DNA from: Flavipsychrobacter sp.
GTDB taxonomy: Bacteria > Bacteroidota > Bacteroidia > Chitinophagales > Chitinophagaceae
NCBI GenBank assembly: GCA_024508935.1
Contig: JANINW010000030.1
Span: 115,154-179,153, forward strand
Length of the DNA stretch: 64,000 bases
Direction of reading: 5' to 3'
This document shows positions 10,097 to 19,572 of this stretch, piece after piece. The translations under genes were made by a program, and so were the position numbers. The notes under the pieces are model-generated. The model saw nothing but the letters and a program-made list of their open reading frames with translations, searched no databases and was not told the origin of the DNA. How positions within the stretch are numbered: position 1 is the stretch's first letter; the number at the start of each line of letters is the position of its first letter.

Positions 10097-11269
10097 TTAT
10101 ATAACCTGGACTATCAGAAACTTCAGGTATTGTGTAGTCGGAACATGCCACAATATAGGGTGATCGGAAGCCTGGGTTTGCCAGGTTACCTGTCTTATTT
10201 TGCGGCGGGCATCTTTAGCAGCCATTTCTATCGTTTTCAGGAACATATCCGGGGGAACAAGGTTGGTACAGGAAGCCGTTACTAGGAAACCGCCCGGTTT
10301 AGTCAGCTTCATCCCCCGCAGGTTGATCTCCTTATAACCTGTTATAGCCTTTTGTATATTCTCACGGCTTTTGGTAAACGCAGGCGGATCAAGCATTACA
10401 ACATCATACCGTTTACCATCTTTTACCCATTGCTTCAGCACATCAAACGCGTTAACGGCTTCAAATTTGCATTTATCACCAAACCCGTTCAATTCGGCAT
10501 TGCGGCGGGCTGTATTTACCGCATTTTCAGAAATATCAAGGCCCAGCACTGATTTTGCCCCATAATGAGCGGCATGCATTGAAAAAGTTCCGGTATAGCA
10601 GAATGCCTCTAATACATCGGCCCCCTTTACTATGTGCTGTATAGCGCGGCGATTATCCTGCTGGTCGAGAAAATAGCCGGTTTTCTGGCCATTCTCTATA
10701 TCTACATGAAACTTTAACCCATTTTCATTAAGGATAATATTTGTATCGAATGGTGCCGACAGAAAACCTTTTTGCTGTGCAAGCCCTTCCAATTCCCGCA
10801 CTGGTACATCGTTTCTTTCATAGATACCTTTAGGCTTAAATATTTTTTCAATGGCAGCCACTATGGCAGGTTTCCACTTATCTATACCTAAAGCAAGTGT
10901 CTGAATGACAAAATAATCATTGAATTTATCAATGATGAGTGCCGGCAACTGGTCAGCCTCGCCAAATATCAGCCTGCAATTTTCTATATAGCCTATTTGC
11001 TGGCGGTATTCCCAGGCCTCTTTAATGCGATTATAAAAAAACTGGTCATTTACCACCTCATCTTTGTCACGGGTTACCAGCCTGATGCGTATCTGCGAAG
11101 CGGGGTTTATATACCCCTTGCCTATAAAAGAACCATTATAAGAATAGACTTCTACAATATCTCCTGCCTCAAATTGACCTTCGCTATCCCCAATTTCATT
11201 TCCAAATATCCAGGGATGCCCGTTTACTACCCTATCTCCTACTTTTTTCCTTAAAAAGAATTTAGCCAT
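10097..11269 (-). CDS. rlmI: Class I SAM-dependent rRNA methyltransferase (RlmI-like)
   Basis: The ATG at 11269 (MAKFFLRKKVGDRVVNGHPW) gives 390 residues. An N-terminal PUA domain (about 1-75, GHPWIFGNEI and DIVEVYSYNGSFIGKGYINP) precedes a Rossmann methyltransferase with the SAM-binding motif VLEAFCYTGTFSMHAA, the acidic LGLDIS strand, the DVVMLDPPAF motif IV and the Cys-containing motif TASCTN. This architecture is that of RlmI, which makes m5C1962 in 23S rRNA in E. coli. Target-site assignment is by family only. A TATTTTTG promoter element ends 4 nt before this ATG, which supports the start and suggests a leaderless message. Confidence 0.9.
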   Translation of the reverse strand: MAKFFLRKKVGDRVVNGHPWIFGNEIGDSEGQFEAGDIVEVYSYNGSFIGKGYINPASQIRIRLVTRDKDEVVNDQFFYNRIKEAWEYRQQIGYIENCRLIFGEADQLPALIIDKFNDYFVIQTLALGIDKWKPAIVAAIEKIFKPKGIYERNDVPVRELEGLAQQKGFLSAPFDTNIILNENGLKFHVDIENGQKTGYFLDQQDNRRAIQHIVKGADVLEAFCYTGTFSMHAAHYGAKSVLGLDISENAVNTARRNAELNGFGDKCKFEAVNAFDVLKQWVKDGKRYDVVMLDPPAFTKSRENIQKAITGYKEINLRGMKLTKPGGFLVTASCTNLVPPDMFLKTIEMAAKDARRKIRQVTWQTQASDHPILWHVPTTQYLKFLIVQVI

Positions 11270-11273
11270 CCGG

Positions 11274-11281
11274 CAAAAATA
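11274..11281 (-). promoter_or_regulatory. Promoter -7 element of rlmI
   Basis: The minus strand reads TATTTTTG immediately before CCGG and the ATG at 11269. This spacing predicts transcription starting within a few bases of the start codon. Confidence 0.6.
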
Positions 11282-11316
11282 AACCACATTCTACAGCTTA
11301 CAACGAACAGTTAATT

Positions 11317-11324
11317 ATTTTTGC
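11317..11324 (+). promoter_or_regulatory. Promoter -7 element of recN
   Basis: TATTTTTG lies 16 nt before the recN ATG and is divergent from the rlmI promoter about 36 bp away. Confidence 0.6.
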
Positions 11325-11340
11325 GAGGTTCTAACTCATC

Positions 11341-12999
11341 ATGCTGCAGAAATTAGCCATTCATAACTACGCCATTATTGACCACCTGGTACTGGAACCG
11401 GATACACACCTGAATACCGTAACAGGAGAAACAGGTGCCGGCAAAAGTATCATACTCGGTGCATTATCACTTATTTTAGGCGATAGAGCAGACACTTCGG
11501 TACTTATCAATAAAGACGAAAAATGTGTTATTGAGGCATATTTTGATGTAAGGGACAATTCGGATTTCCGGAAAGCCCTGCTTGCGGCAGAACTAGACGA
11601 CGAAATGCAATGCATAATTCGCCGCGAAATAAACGCATCCGGAAAATCAAGGGCGTTTATCAATGATACCCCGGTCACATTAAACACACTGAACGAGCTC
11701 ACCTCTCTTCTCGTAGACCTGCAACAACAGTTTGGGCACCTGGCATTGCAGGAAGATAATTTCCAGATGGATGTAGTAGATGCCGTGGCACAAAATGGCA
11801 GCCTGCGGAAAGAATATTATAATCTGTATAGCTCCTACAAAAAACTAACCCAGGAGCTTTCTTCATTAAAGCAACAGCAGGCGCAATTTCAAAAAGAGGC
11901 TGATTATAAAAAATTTCTTTACGACGAACTGGAACTGGCAGCCTTCAAAGAACATGAGATAGAAGAAGCCGAACAGCAGCTTAAGCAAATGGCCCATGCA
12001 GAGCGCATACTCAATACCCTGCAAACGGCAAGAATGGCCCTGGAAGAGGGAGAACAGCCGCTACTGAATGAGCTAAAACGTATCGGGCAACAAATGCAGG
12101 GAATCGCAGATGTCATGCCTGACATCAATACTTTACAGGAGCGGATGGCATCTTCACTAGCTGAATTGAAAGACATCGCCGGTGAGCTTGAAGGACTTGA
12201 AAACAAGGTAAATCTTGACCCCGCATTAATGCAGCAACTGCAGGAACGCATAGACACCGGGTATAAGCTTCTAAAAAAACACGCACTACAAAATACAGTC
12301 GACCTGATAGCGCTGCAGGTACAACTTGCCGACGAGCTTAAGGCTAGCTTTGACCTTGAAGACAAGATCCATGCACTAGCCCAAAAAACAGAAACAGTAT
12401 TTGCAGATGTAATTGCAAAGGCAGAGAAATTATCTGCCGCGCGCAAAAAAGCCATTCCGCAAATTGTAAAACGCGTTAACGAATTGCTGGCCCTGGTAGG
12501 TATGCCCAATGCACAAATTCAAATTGCGCAGAAGAAAACCGAACAACCTGCCGCTACCGGCACAGACGAGGTTCATTTCTTGCTGGATGCAAATAAAAGC
12601 GGCCAGTTCCTACCCATACACAAAGCTGCCTCAGGCGGTGAAATGAGCCGTATCATGCTGTGCATAAAATCGCTGACAGCGCAGGCGATGCAATTACCCA
12701 CGCTGATATTTGATGAGGTAGATACCGGCATTTCCGGTGAAGCAGCCAAGCAAGTAGGAATACTTTTACAGCAACTGGGTGCACACCACCAGGTAATCTG
12801 CATTACCCATCAGCCGCAGGTAGCAGCCAAAGGCAACAGGCATTTTTATGTTTTCAAAGAAGCACAAAAAGGGCGCATCATTACACAAGTGCGCATACTA
12901 CAACCTGAGGAACGCATATTAGCTATTGCCCGCATGATAGGAGGAGAACAACCGGGTGATGCAGCTATGCAACATGCGAAAGAACTGGTAGCAACGTAA
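11341..12999 (+). CDS. recN: DNA repair protein RecN
   Basis: A 552-residue SMC-like ATPase that acts in double-strand break repair. The Walker A motif GETGAGKS (29-36) is near the N-terminus. Two long coiled-coil arms (about 155-370, rich in Gln, Leu, Glu and Lys) follow. The C-terminal head holds the signature SGGEMSRIMLCIK, Walker B LIFDEVDTGISG and the H-loop CITHQPQVAAKG. The length is typical of RecN. It has its own promoter and a downstream convergent lipoprotein gene. It is not beside porD here, although the two are neighbours in some Bacteroidota. Confidence 0.97.
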   Translation: MLQKLAIHNYAIIDHLVLEPDTHLNTVTGETGAGKSIILGALSLILGDRADTSVLINKDEKCVIEAYFDVRDNSDFRKALLAAELDDEMQCIIRREINASGKSRAFINDTPVTLNTLNELTSLLVDLQQQFGHLALQEDNFQMDVVDAVAQNGSLRKEYYNLYSSYKKLTQELSSLKQQQAQFQKEADYKKFLYDELELAAFKEHEIEEAEQQLKQMAHAERILNTLQTARMALEEGEQPLLNELKRIGQQMQGIADVMPDINTLQERMASSLAELKDIAGELEGLENKVNLDPALMQQLQERIDTGYKLLKKHALQNTVDLIALQVQLADELKASFDLEDKIHALAQKTETVFADVIAKAEKLSAARKKAIPQIVKRVNELLALVGMPNAQIQIAQKKTEQPAATGTDEVHFLLDANKSGQFLPIHKAASGGEMSRIMLCIKSLTAQAMQLPTLIFDEVDTGISGEAAKQVGILLQQLGAHHQVICITHQPQVAAKGNRHFYVFKEAQKGRIITQVRILQPEERILAIARMIGGEQPGDAAMQHAKELVAT

Positions 13000-13004
13000 A
13001 CAGG

Positions 13005-13526
13005 TTATGGTCCCTGCACGTCTTTCAACTGTTTGAATTTGTTCACCGGCAACGCCTGCCATTTGGTATCATTCAGCAACTGAAAAAACAACGTATTCTT
13101 TGCCTGTGCAGGTATCTCCGCAGGTGTAGCAAAACGTCCGCCTGACACAGGTATTAATTCAATTGTATCATTTTTCTTTACTTTCTCAGGAGCTATCTCT
13201 GCTGCTGTATACCACAATTCTTCCGTTTCTTTATTGACAAATCTTTGCTTCTTATGCACTTCGTTTACCAAACAGTTTATCCAGCCATCCTCACCACGCC
13301 AAAAAAATGACTGCGGCACTTTGGTGCTTTTCCATATCACCAGTACCCGGTAGTTATTGATTGGTTGAGCCCCGGGCATAGCTGATACAAGTCTTTGCCT
13401 GCGCGCTTCCAACACAGTTGCGTATACAGACTGCTTTTTTGAAGAAGTCTTTTTAGGCTGGGCACAGGCGTTCATTGCTACAGCTAAGCAGACCGCCAAC
13501 AGCAAGGTGACTAGTTTATCAGGCAT
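13005..13526 (-). CDS. Putative lipoprotein of unknown function
   Basis: A 173-residue protein with an N-terminal hydrophobic segment and a likely lipobox Cys21 (VAMNAC), followed by AQPKKTSSKKQ. The mature part has two tryptophan-containing stretches (VIWKSTKVPQSFFWRGEDGW, ELWYTAAEI) and no catalytic motif that I recognise. It starts 60 bp downstream of the convergent terminator of the S46 peptidase and ends 5 bp from the recN stop. I assign no function beyond envelope location. Confidence 0.7.
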   Translation of the reverse strand: MPDKLVTLLLAVCLAVAMNACAQPKKTSSKKQSVYATVLEARRQRLVSAMPGAQPINNYRVLVIWKSTKVPQSFFWRGEDGWINCLVNEVHKKQRFVNKETEELWYTAAEIAPEKVKKNDTIELIPVSGGRFATPAEIPAQAKNTLFFQLLNDTKWQALPVNKFKQLKDVQGP

Positions 13527-13541
13527 ATATACTAAAGATAC

Positions 13542-13570
13542 AAAAGGCGGCTATTGAAAAGCCGCCTTTT
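13542..13570. terminator. Terminator downstream of the S46 peptidase gene
   Basis: The inverted repeat AAAAGGCGGC/GCCGCCTTTT has a 9-nt loop. It lies between the stop of the peptidase gene (13586) and the start of the lipoprotein gene (13526), both on the minus strand. Confidence 0.8.
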
Positions 13571-13585
13571 GTTTTATGCACTATT

Positions 13586-15751
13586 TTATTTCTGTACGAT
13601 CTTCATTTCTTTTAGCAACCATCCGGCGCCCCCAAACTTTTCTATAATAAACAGTGTATACCGCACATCCAGGGTTATATTCCTGCATACCCTCGGGTCG
13701 AAATACAGATCGCTCATGGTACCTTCCCATACCCTGTCAAAATTGGTGCCTATCAGTTGCCCCTTGGCATTCAGCACAGGGCTACCCGAATTGCCGCCGG
13801 AAGTATGGTTTACTGCAGTGAAAGCGATAGGCACTGTGCCATTTACCGCCCAGCGCCCATAATCCTTGGCCTGGTACAGATCCCTGAGTTTTTGCGGCAT
13901 ATTAAACTCTTCTACACCAGGGTTATGCTTTGCCACTGCTTCGTCAAGGTTTGTCTGGAAGGCATAAGGTGCCGGGCCATCAGGATCAATACCTTTTACA
14001 TTGCCATAGGTAAGGCGCAGTGTAAAATTCGCATCGGGGTAAAATGCCTTTGAGCGGTCCAGTTTCATCTGTGCATTCATATACAGGCGGTTCAAATAAG
14101 CCATATCTTCATTATACTTCGACAGGACAGGCAGCACATGATATTTACGATAATTACTTACCCCGGTATATAATTGCCAAACAGGGTCACCCAATATTTT
14201 CAACGTATCGGCAGGATTACCCGACAATGCCAATTGCCTAAGTTTAGCCGCGTCTGCCGCCGGCGAACTAAAAACATAATCGGCCCATTTTGCATAATCA
14301 CTACCCTGTTCTGCATACTGCCGGGTAAATGCCCCCGGTATATAGCCTTCGCATTTATCAAAATACATTGGCATCAATGCCATAAATACATCCTTATCCG
14401 TAGCAGCATCATAATTCCGGTAAAAACCGTTCCAGCTATCGGCCAGCTTTGTCAGTGTATCCGTATTAGCCTTTCCGGTCCTGTATAATTGCAGTATTTT
14501 ATCAAGTGCTGCGCCCTGAGATATCAACTCTACACCATACACAGCCTCTTTTATATATTCATCTGCCTTCAGCAATTCATTCACCGCCAAAGATCTTGCA
14601 CCTATTTGAGAGACCAGCTCGTCTGCATAAGGCACCGTCTCATCTTTTGCAGCCCAGGCCTGGAATAGTTTTTCGTAATCCTGTTTAAGCCCCAGCACAC
14701 CATTATTCTCCAGGCCTCTTACTTCTCCCTGCCATTTCTTCCATCCGTTGGCTACACCGGCCCTTTTCGAAGTATATTTCAAAAAGACAGCACGGTCATT
14801 TTGCATGTGTTCTTTCCAAATATTCAGCCTTACGGTACGTACTGAAATACGAACGGGATCGGTAATATTCAATACCTGGTTGAGTTGGTAAGAAGATATA
14901 TATTCATTTGTATAGGCCGGGAAGCCATAAACCATCGTAAAGTCTCCTTCTTTATAGCCGGAGGTGTTAATGGTAAAGAACTGCTGGGGATTATATGGTT
15001 TATTGTCTTTTGAATAATCGGCCGGTTTATTGGCCTTATTGCTGTAGATGCGGAACATACTGAAATCGCCGGTATGGCGTGGAAACATCCAGTTATCCGC
15101 GTCACCGCCAAAAGAACCTATGCCATTAGGAGGGAATCCCACCAGGCGTATATCGCGGAACGTTTCGGTGAGCGCTACCCAATATTGATTCCCATTATAA
15201 TAAGGCTTTATATTAGCATCGTAGCCGCTGGCAAACTTAAAACCACGCTCCAGGTTTTTAATTCTTACAGATATAAGGCTATCTCTGCCCATTTCAGATA
15301 AAGTATCTGCTATACCAAACAGTATTTTGTCTGTCACATTTTCCATTTTGCGCACAAAAGTGACGGTAAGACCAGGACATGGTAGTTCTTCCTGCATGCT
15401 TTTTGCCCAAAAACCTGCAGCAAAATAGTCATGTTCCTTACTACTCAGCCCTTGTACAGTTCCATAACCGCAGTGGTGATTGGTGAGTAAAAGCCCTTTT
15501 GAGGAAATCAGCTCGCCAGTACAGCCTTTACCAAAAAGGACGATAGCATTGTTAAGGCCGGTGCCATTCTCATTGTATAGGTGCTCTACAGGTATTTCCA
15601 GGCCATTCGCCTTCATATCGGCTTCCCGGGATTTTAGCGTGGCGGGCACCCACATACCCTCTTTGGCGGTTGCAGTTGGCAAAAAACCAACCATTGAACA
15701 GAAAAAAGCGGTCTTTAGAAGTAAAGAACCACATCGCATTGTAGCGGACAT
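13586..15751 (-). CDS. S46 family serine dipeptidyl-peptidase, DPP11-like
   Basis: A 721-residue secreted S46 peptidase, which releases dipeptides from the N-terminus of peptides in the periplasm. The triad is visible as His93 (TNHHCGYGT), Asp229 (RHTGDFSMFR) and Ser655 (SGGNSGSP). Arg673 lies 18 residues after the catalytic Ser in GTNFDRVWEG. In this family an Arg here marks DPP11, which prefers Asp or Glu at P1, whereas Gly marks DPP7. The N-terminus carries a signal peptide ending near TATAK30. Length agrees with Porphyromonas DPP11 (720 residues). Specificity is inferred from one residue. Confidence 0.9.
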   Translation of the reverse strand: MSATMRCGSLLLKTAFFCSMVGFLPTATAKEGMWVPATLKSREADMKANGLEIPVEHLYNENGTGLNNAIVLFGKGCTGELISSKGLLLTNHHCGYGTVQGLSSKEHDYFAAGFWAKSMQEELPCPGLTVTFVRKMENVTDKILFGIADTLSEMGRDSLISVRIKNLERGFKFASGYDANIKPYYNGNQYWVALTETFRDIRLVGFPPNGIGSFGGDADNWMFPRHTGDFSMFRIYSNKANKPADYSKDNKPYNPQQFFTINTSGYKEGDFTMVYGFPAYTNEYISSYQLNQVLNITDPVRISVRTVRLNIWKEHMQNDRAVFLKYTSKRAGVANGWKKWQGEVRGLENNGVLGLKQDYEKLFQAWAAKDETVPYADELVSQIGARSLAVNELLKADEYIKEAVYGVELISQGAALDKILQLYRTGKANTDTLTKLADSWNGFYRNYDAATDKDVFMALMPMYFDKCEGYIPGAFTRQYAEQGSDYAKWADYVFSSPAADAAKLRQLALSGNPADTLKILGDPVWQLYTGVSNYRKYHVLPVLSKYNEDMAYLNRLYMNAQMKLDRSKAFYPDANFTLRLTYGNVKGIDPDGPAPYAFQTNLDEAVAKHNPGVEEFNMPQKLRDLYQAKDYGRWAVNGTVPIAFTAVNHTSGGNSGSPVLNAKGQLIGTNFDRVWEGTMSDLYFDPRVCRNITLDVRYTLFIIEKFGGAGWLLKEMKIVQK

Positions 15752-15853
15752 ATTAAAATTGGATTTTAAAGAAATAAATATACTGTATTGCTATAAAAGT
15801 TTTTAGCAAATCGTTATATTAGCCCAATAGAAAGTGAAATTCTGTTCAGTATT

Positions 15854-17893
15854 ATGAGAAAACGTCTACTGCTAGTGGCACTATTAATTGTGTCGCAGGT
15901 GAATGCTTTGTTTGCCCAGGGTGGTCTTTTTGATGCTCCCGATACGGTTTGCGCCAAACAGCTGGTACACCTGAAAAGCAATGTGCCCAACTCTGCCACC
16001 CACTACTGGGGCTTTTGTTCAGCCTACACGCTCAACAATGCCACCGGTATTAACATGGGGCATGTAACAGACAATCAAAACCCAAATGCGATAGAAATAG
16101 CCAAAGATGGCGACAACTATTACGGGTTTGTATTGAGTACTGACCAGCGTTCTTTCCTGCGACTGGACTTTGGTAAAAGCCTGGCCAATACGCCAAAGGT
16201 TACCAATTATGGCAACATGGACAGTGTTTTGCCTTACAAACCAGCGTCTCTGTACATTGTTAAAGACAGCGCAAAGAACAACTGGCACATATTTGTAAGT
16301 GGTGGTGAGGATGCAACTAATTCTACACTGGCACGTATAGACTATGGTCATTCTCTGAGCAATATTCCCAACATTGTAAACTTTGGCAACTATAATAACA
16401 TACTGGCTAACCCGGTAGGTGTTTTTGTAGCAAAAGAAGATACCAGCTGGTATGGCTTTGTACTGAACCGTTTTACTAACAAATTAGTACGAATAGACTT
16501 CGGAAGCAATATATCATATACACCATCGCTGGTAGATGACATTGGCGGCCCTGCTGTAAATGCTTTCATTTTTACCCCTAACGATATGACCGTAGCTAAA
16601 GAGAACGGTTTATGGTATTTTTTCTATACCAATGAAGCTACTTCTACCGTAGGGCTGATACAAATGGGTAATACTTTGACAAATACGGCTCCTACAGCTG
16701 GTTCTGTAGGTAACGCTGCTGTTATTGATTTCGGTGACAATCCTACCGGTATCACTTACCTGAAAGATTGCGACAGCATGCACCTGTTCGTAACTAAAAA
16801 AGCTACGCACGAACTGGTACGCATAGACATGGATGCACCGACAGGACCGTACAGGGGAACCAACTTCTCAAAATTTGCAGGCATGTTGTCTCCGGGCGCG
16901 CTTTCACAATTCATGCGCGACAGGGATAATATTTATTCTTTCGTACCGAACGTTGGTGACACGACGGTATCACGCATTAACCTGCTGCAATGCCAGAATG
17001 CTAATATCCAATTCTCTACTACCAACCAGCCGCCTGCTTACTCATACGATAGCGCGGGTTTATACAATATTTACTATGCTGTAAACGAGGGACAACCCGA
17101 TATGCAGATACAGTGTAAACTGATACGCGTATTGCCTATCCCTCCAATGCTGGTAACGAATGATACCTCTATTTGCCAGGGTGATACTATCGGCCTGCGT
17201 ATCATATCTGTAAACGCATTAAGCTTTACATGGACACCTAATTACAATATCTCCAGCACCAGCCAGAACCAGGTAATTGCATGGCCTCGTTACTCTACTA
17301 CTTACCATGTAACCATGCCTTTCCCGCACGGATGTATTGTAGATACAGACCTGCACGTAACGGTAAACAAGGTTAATGCCGATGCCGGACCTGACCGGAC
17401 ATTGAAAGATGGTGAAACGACTATACTGGGCGGCCCTTACACTTCTTTAGGCCCTATACAACAATATTTTTATGTATGGTCTCCTAACCAGTTCCTGAGC
17501 GACAGGTATTCACTTAATCCTACCGCAAATCCGCCTTACGATTTCACTTATTACCTGACAGTTACCGATTCGTCTAATTGCGTTTCTGTTGATACGGTTG
17601 TAGTGCATGTGGATTGCAATGACCTGAACCTGCCCAATGCGTTTATGCCGGAAAGCGTAGGCAGCACTGCCCGTTTCGGCCTTTCCAATTCACAGATAGT
17701 AAAACTGAATTCTTTCACTATCTACGACCGCTGGGGTGTACAGGTATTCTCTACTAAAGATGCTACTCACCAATGGGATGGTAAAGTGAACGGTAAAGAC
17801 GCCCCAATGGGTGTATATGTGTGGGAGGCTGATGGTTTCTGTACCTCGGGCAAGCGGTTTAGCAAGTCGGGGAATGTTACCTTAGTACGATGA
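15854..17893 (+). CDS. T9SS type B secreted protein (gliding-motility-associated C-terminal domain)
   Basis: A 679-residue secreted protein. It begins with a signal peptide (MRKRLLLVALLI...ALFAQ). Residues about 25-400 are a repetitive beta-rich region with recurring phrases such as DFG, NTPKV and LVRIDFG, resembling a beta-propeller. A PKD-like stretch follows (PDTVCAKQ near the start, later VNADAGPDRTLKDGETTILG). The C-terminus (about 590-679) is a type B sorting domain: LPNAFMPESVG, FTIYDRWGVQVFST and GVYVWEADGFC. It should be exported by Sec and moved through the outer membrane by T9SS. Its own stop lies a few bases from the tandem duplication at 17898. Confidence 0.88.
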   Translation: MRKRLLLVALLIVSQVNALFAQGGLFDAPDTVCAKQLVHLKSNVPNSATHYWGFCSAYTLNNATGINMGHVTDNQNPNAIEIAKDGDNYYGFVLSTDQRSFLRLDFGKSLANTPKVTNYGNMDSVLPYKPASLYIVKDSAKNNWHIFVSGGEDATNSTLARIDYGHSLSNIPNIVNFGNYNNILANPVGVFVAKEDTSWYGFVLNRFTNKLVRIDFGSNISYTPSLVDDIGGPAVNAFIFTPNDMTVAKENGLWYFFYTNEATSTVGLIQMGNTLTNTAPTAGSVGNAAVIDFGDNPTGITYLKDCDSMHLFVTKKATHELVRIDMDAPTGPYRGTNFSKFAGMLSPGALSQFMRDRDNIYSFVPNVGDTTVSRINLLQCQNANIQFSTTNQPPAYSYDSAGLYNIYYAVNEGQPDMQIQCKLIRVLPIPPMLVTNDTSICQGDTIGLRIISVNALSFTWTPNYNISSTSQNQVIAWPRYSTTYHVTMPFPHGCIVDTDLHVTVNKVNADAGPDRTLKDGETTILGGPYTSLGPIQQYFYVWSPNQFLSDRYSLNPTANPPYDFTYYLTVTDSSNCVSVDTVVVHVDCNDLNLPNAFMPESVGSTARFGLSNSQIVKLNSFTIYDRWGVQVFSTKDATHQWDGKVNGKDAPMGVYVWEADGFCTSGKRFSKSGNVTLVR

Positions 17894-17918
17894 TATCAAT
17901 AACATACTTCAAATAGAT

Positions 17919-17948
17919 AAGTCCCGCCATCAAGCGGGACTTTTTATT
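17919..17948 (+). terminator. Terminator hairpin, copy 1 of the duplication
   Basis: AAGTCCCGC and its complement flank a short loop, followed by TTTTTATTATTAT. It sits just past the stop of the T9SS type B gene and would terminate it. Confidence 0.7.
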
Positions 17949-18031
17949 ATTATCATTATTTCTACACAGCAAATACTTCCACGCTATCCGGAAAGAAGAT
18001 ATCAGGCTGCCAAATAACATACTTCAAATAG

Positions 18032-18060
18032 ATAAGTCCCGCCATCAAGGCGGGACTTAT
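18032..18060. terminator. Terminator hairpin, copy 2 of the duplication
   Basis: A perfect 12-bp stem (ATAAGTCCCGCC with its complement) has a 5-nt loop. It is 54 bp downstream of the sensor kinase stop on the minus strand and could terminate that gene. Confidence 0.65.
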
Positions 18061-18114
18061 AATTATCATTATTTCAACATAGCAAACACTTCAACCCTAT
18101 CCGGAAAGAAGATA

Positions 18115-19389
18115 TCAGGCTGCCAGGGGAATAAATATGGTGAATGTGCTGCCTTTACCTAAAGTGCTTTCTACTCTGACTTTGCCATTGTGGGCCTCTG
18201 TTATAGCCTTAACATAGCTAAGCCCCAATCCAAAGCCTTTTACATTGTGCAGGTTACCTGTGTGGGCACGATAGAATTTCTCAAATACACGCATTTGCGT
18301 TTCCCGGTTCATACCAATACCGTTATCCTTCACCCTTATGGCCAGCATGTCGTTAAATACAGCCGTTTCTATTTCTATTTCAGGGTTATCTTTTGAATAC
18401 TTAATAGCGTTATCCAACAGGTTAAAAATGATATTTGAAAAGTGTACATCATCTGCCTCCACCTTATGCTTTGCAGCATCCAGCCTGAGGTTTAATTTTC
18501 CATTGCGCTCTTGTATCTGCAGCAGTAAATTATCGGCTATTTTCTTGATCACTTCATGGGCATCTATTTCCTGCAGGTTGAGTTTAATATCCTGTTTCTC
18601 TATTCTTGCAGCCTGCAATATTTTTTCAACCTGTTTATTCATGCGCTTGTTCTCATCTTTTATCATAGCGCTGTAGTACTTTATCTTATCTGTATCATGT
18701 ATCACTTTTTCATTAGTGAGAGCATCTATAGCCAGCGAGATAGTGGCCAGTGGTGTCTTCAACTCATGGGTCATATTATTGATAAAGTCAGACTTGATCT
18801 CCGATAATTTCTTCTGGGTAAATAGCGTCCGCACCGTAAGCGTGAAGGCAGAAATGATTATTATAGTAAAGATGACCGAGGCTATGATCATCCACCCCAT
18901 CGAGCTCAGTATATAATTGCGGTCCTCGTTAATAAAGAGGTACAAGGTTTCCTTGTAAGTGGCCTTATCTGTAGTCAACACTACCTCCACCGCATTGGCC
19001 TGGTATTCGGGTTTATAGCCAGGAGAAGCTGCTATAGAGCTTCGGAAGATATTGGTAATGGAGAATTGAAAAGAATCTTTGATATTATACTTTCTCAGGG
19101 ATTGGGTAATGATATCGTCTATCTCCTCACTGGTAAATATCTGTGTTGTAAAGTTCCGCAGGTAATATTCTTTGCTATCCTCATCGGGGAAAACATCCAT
19201 ATTACCTGTTTTTTTCAGGTAGGCATTCCTTACCGATTCTTTTATCTGGGCGGCAGCTGCAGCAATATCCTGGGCATGCTGTTTTTGCCTGAGCTTAATG
19301 GCATCCCGTATCCACGACATCTGTATAAGGATAATTCCCAATACAGAGAATGTGATAAGGACCACAAGCAATGGAAAAATTCGTTTCAT
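18115..19389 (-). CDS. Orphan sensor histidine kinase
   Basis: A 424-residue membrane kinase. It has a membrane helix at about 7-24, an extracytoplasmic segment of about 135 residues, a second helix near 162-184 and then a HisKA domain with the phospho-acceptor His208 in MTHELKTPLA. The ATPase domain follows, with NLLDNAIKYS, DNGIGM and GLGLSYV motifs. It senses an envelope signal and phosphorylates a response regulator, but no regulator gene is adjacent. It resembles the kinase at 43507-44913 in architecture and H-box. Its 3' end forms part of the tandem duplication at 17898-18125. Confidence 0.92.
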   Translation of the reverse strand: MKRIFPLLVVLITFSVLGIILIQMSWIRDAIKLRQKQHAQDIAAAAAQIKESVRNAYLKKTGNMDVFPDEDSKEYYLRNFTTQIFTSEEIDDIITQSLRKYNIKDSFQFSITNIFRSSIAASPGYKPEYQANAVEVVLTTDKATYKETLYLFINEDRNYILSSMGWMIIASVIFTIIIISAFTLTVRTLFTQKKLSEIKSDFINNMTHELKTPLATISLAIDALTNEKVIHDTDKIKYYSAMIKDENKRMNKQVEKILQAARIEKQDIKLNLQEIDAHEVIKKIADNLLLQIQERNGKLNLRLDAAKHKVEADDVHFSNIIFNLLDNAIKYSKDNPEIEIETAVFNDMLAIRVKDNGIGMNRETQMRVFEKFYRAHTGNLHNVKGFGLGLSYVKAITEAHNGKVRVESTLGKGSTFTIFIPLAA

Positions 19390-19572
19390 CTTGTAACAAA
19401 ATTACGTTTGCAGCAACGGCAGGGCGCAGCCACAGGGCTTAGTTTAACTACGATTTAACGCACCGTAGTACGAATACAATCACGAAAAATACAATAGTTT
19501 TTCACCCTTTGAAAATATTAACTGCTTTATTAACACAAAAAAATAAACCCGGCTCCTGCTCTTACTGTTACT

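Larger units (their letters stand above)
17898..18125. repeat. Tandem direct duplication of about 115 bp
   Basis: Copy 1 (17898-18012) and copy 2 (18013-18125) are head-to-tail and differ at only a few positions. Each contains ATAACATACTTCAAATAGAT, a hairpin GTCCCGCC...GCGGGAC, an A/T-rich stretch and the phrase ATCCGGAAAGAAGATATCAG GCTGCC. The last part of copy 2 is the 3' end of the sensor kinase gene, whose stop codon lies at 18115-18117, so copy 1 carries a stray piece of that gene's tail. Confidence 0.85.
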
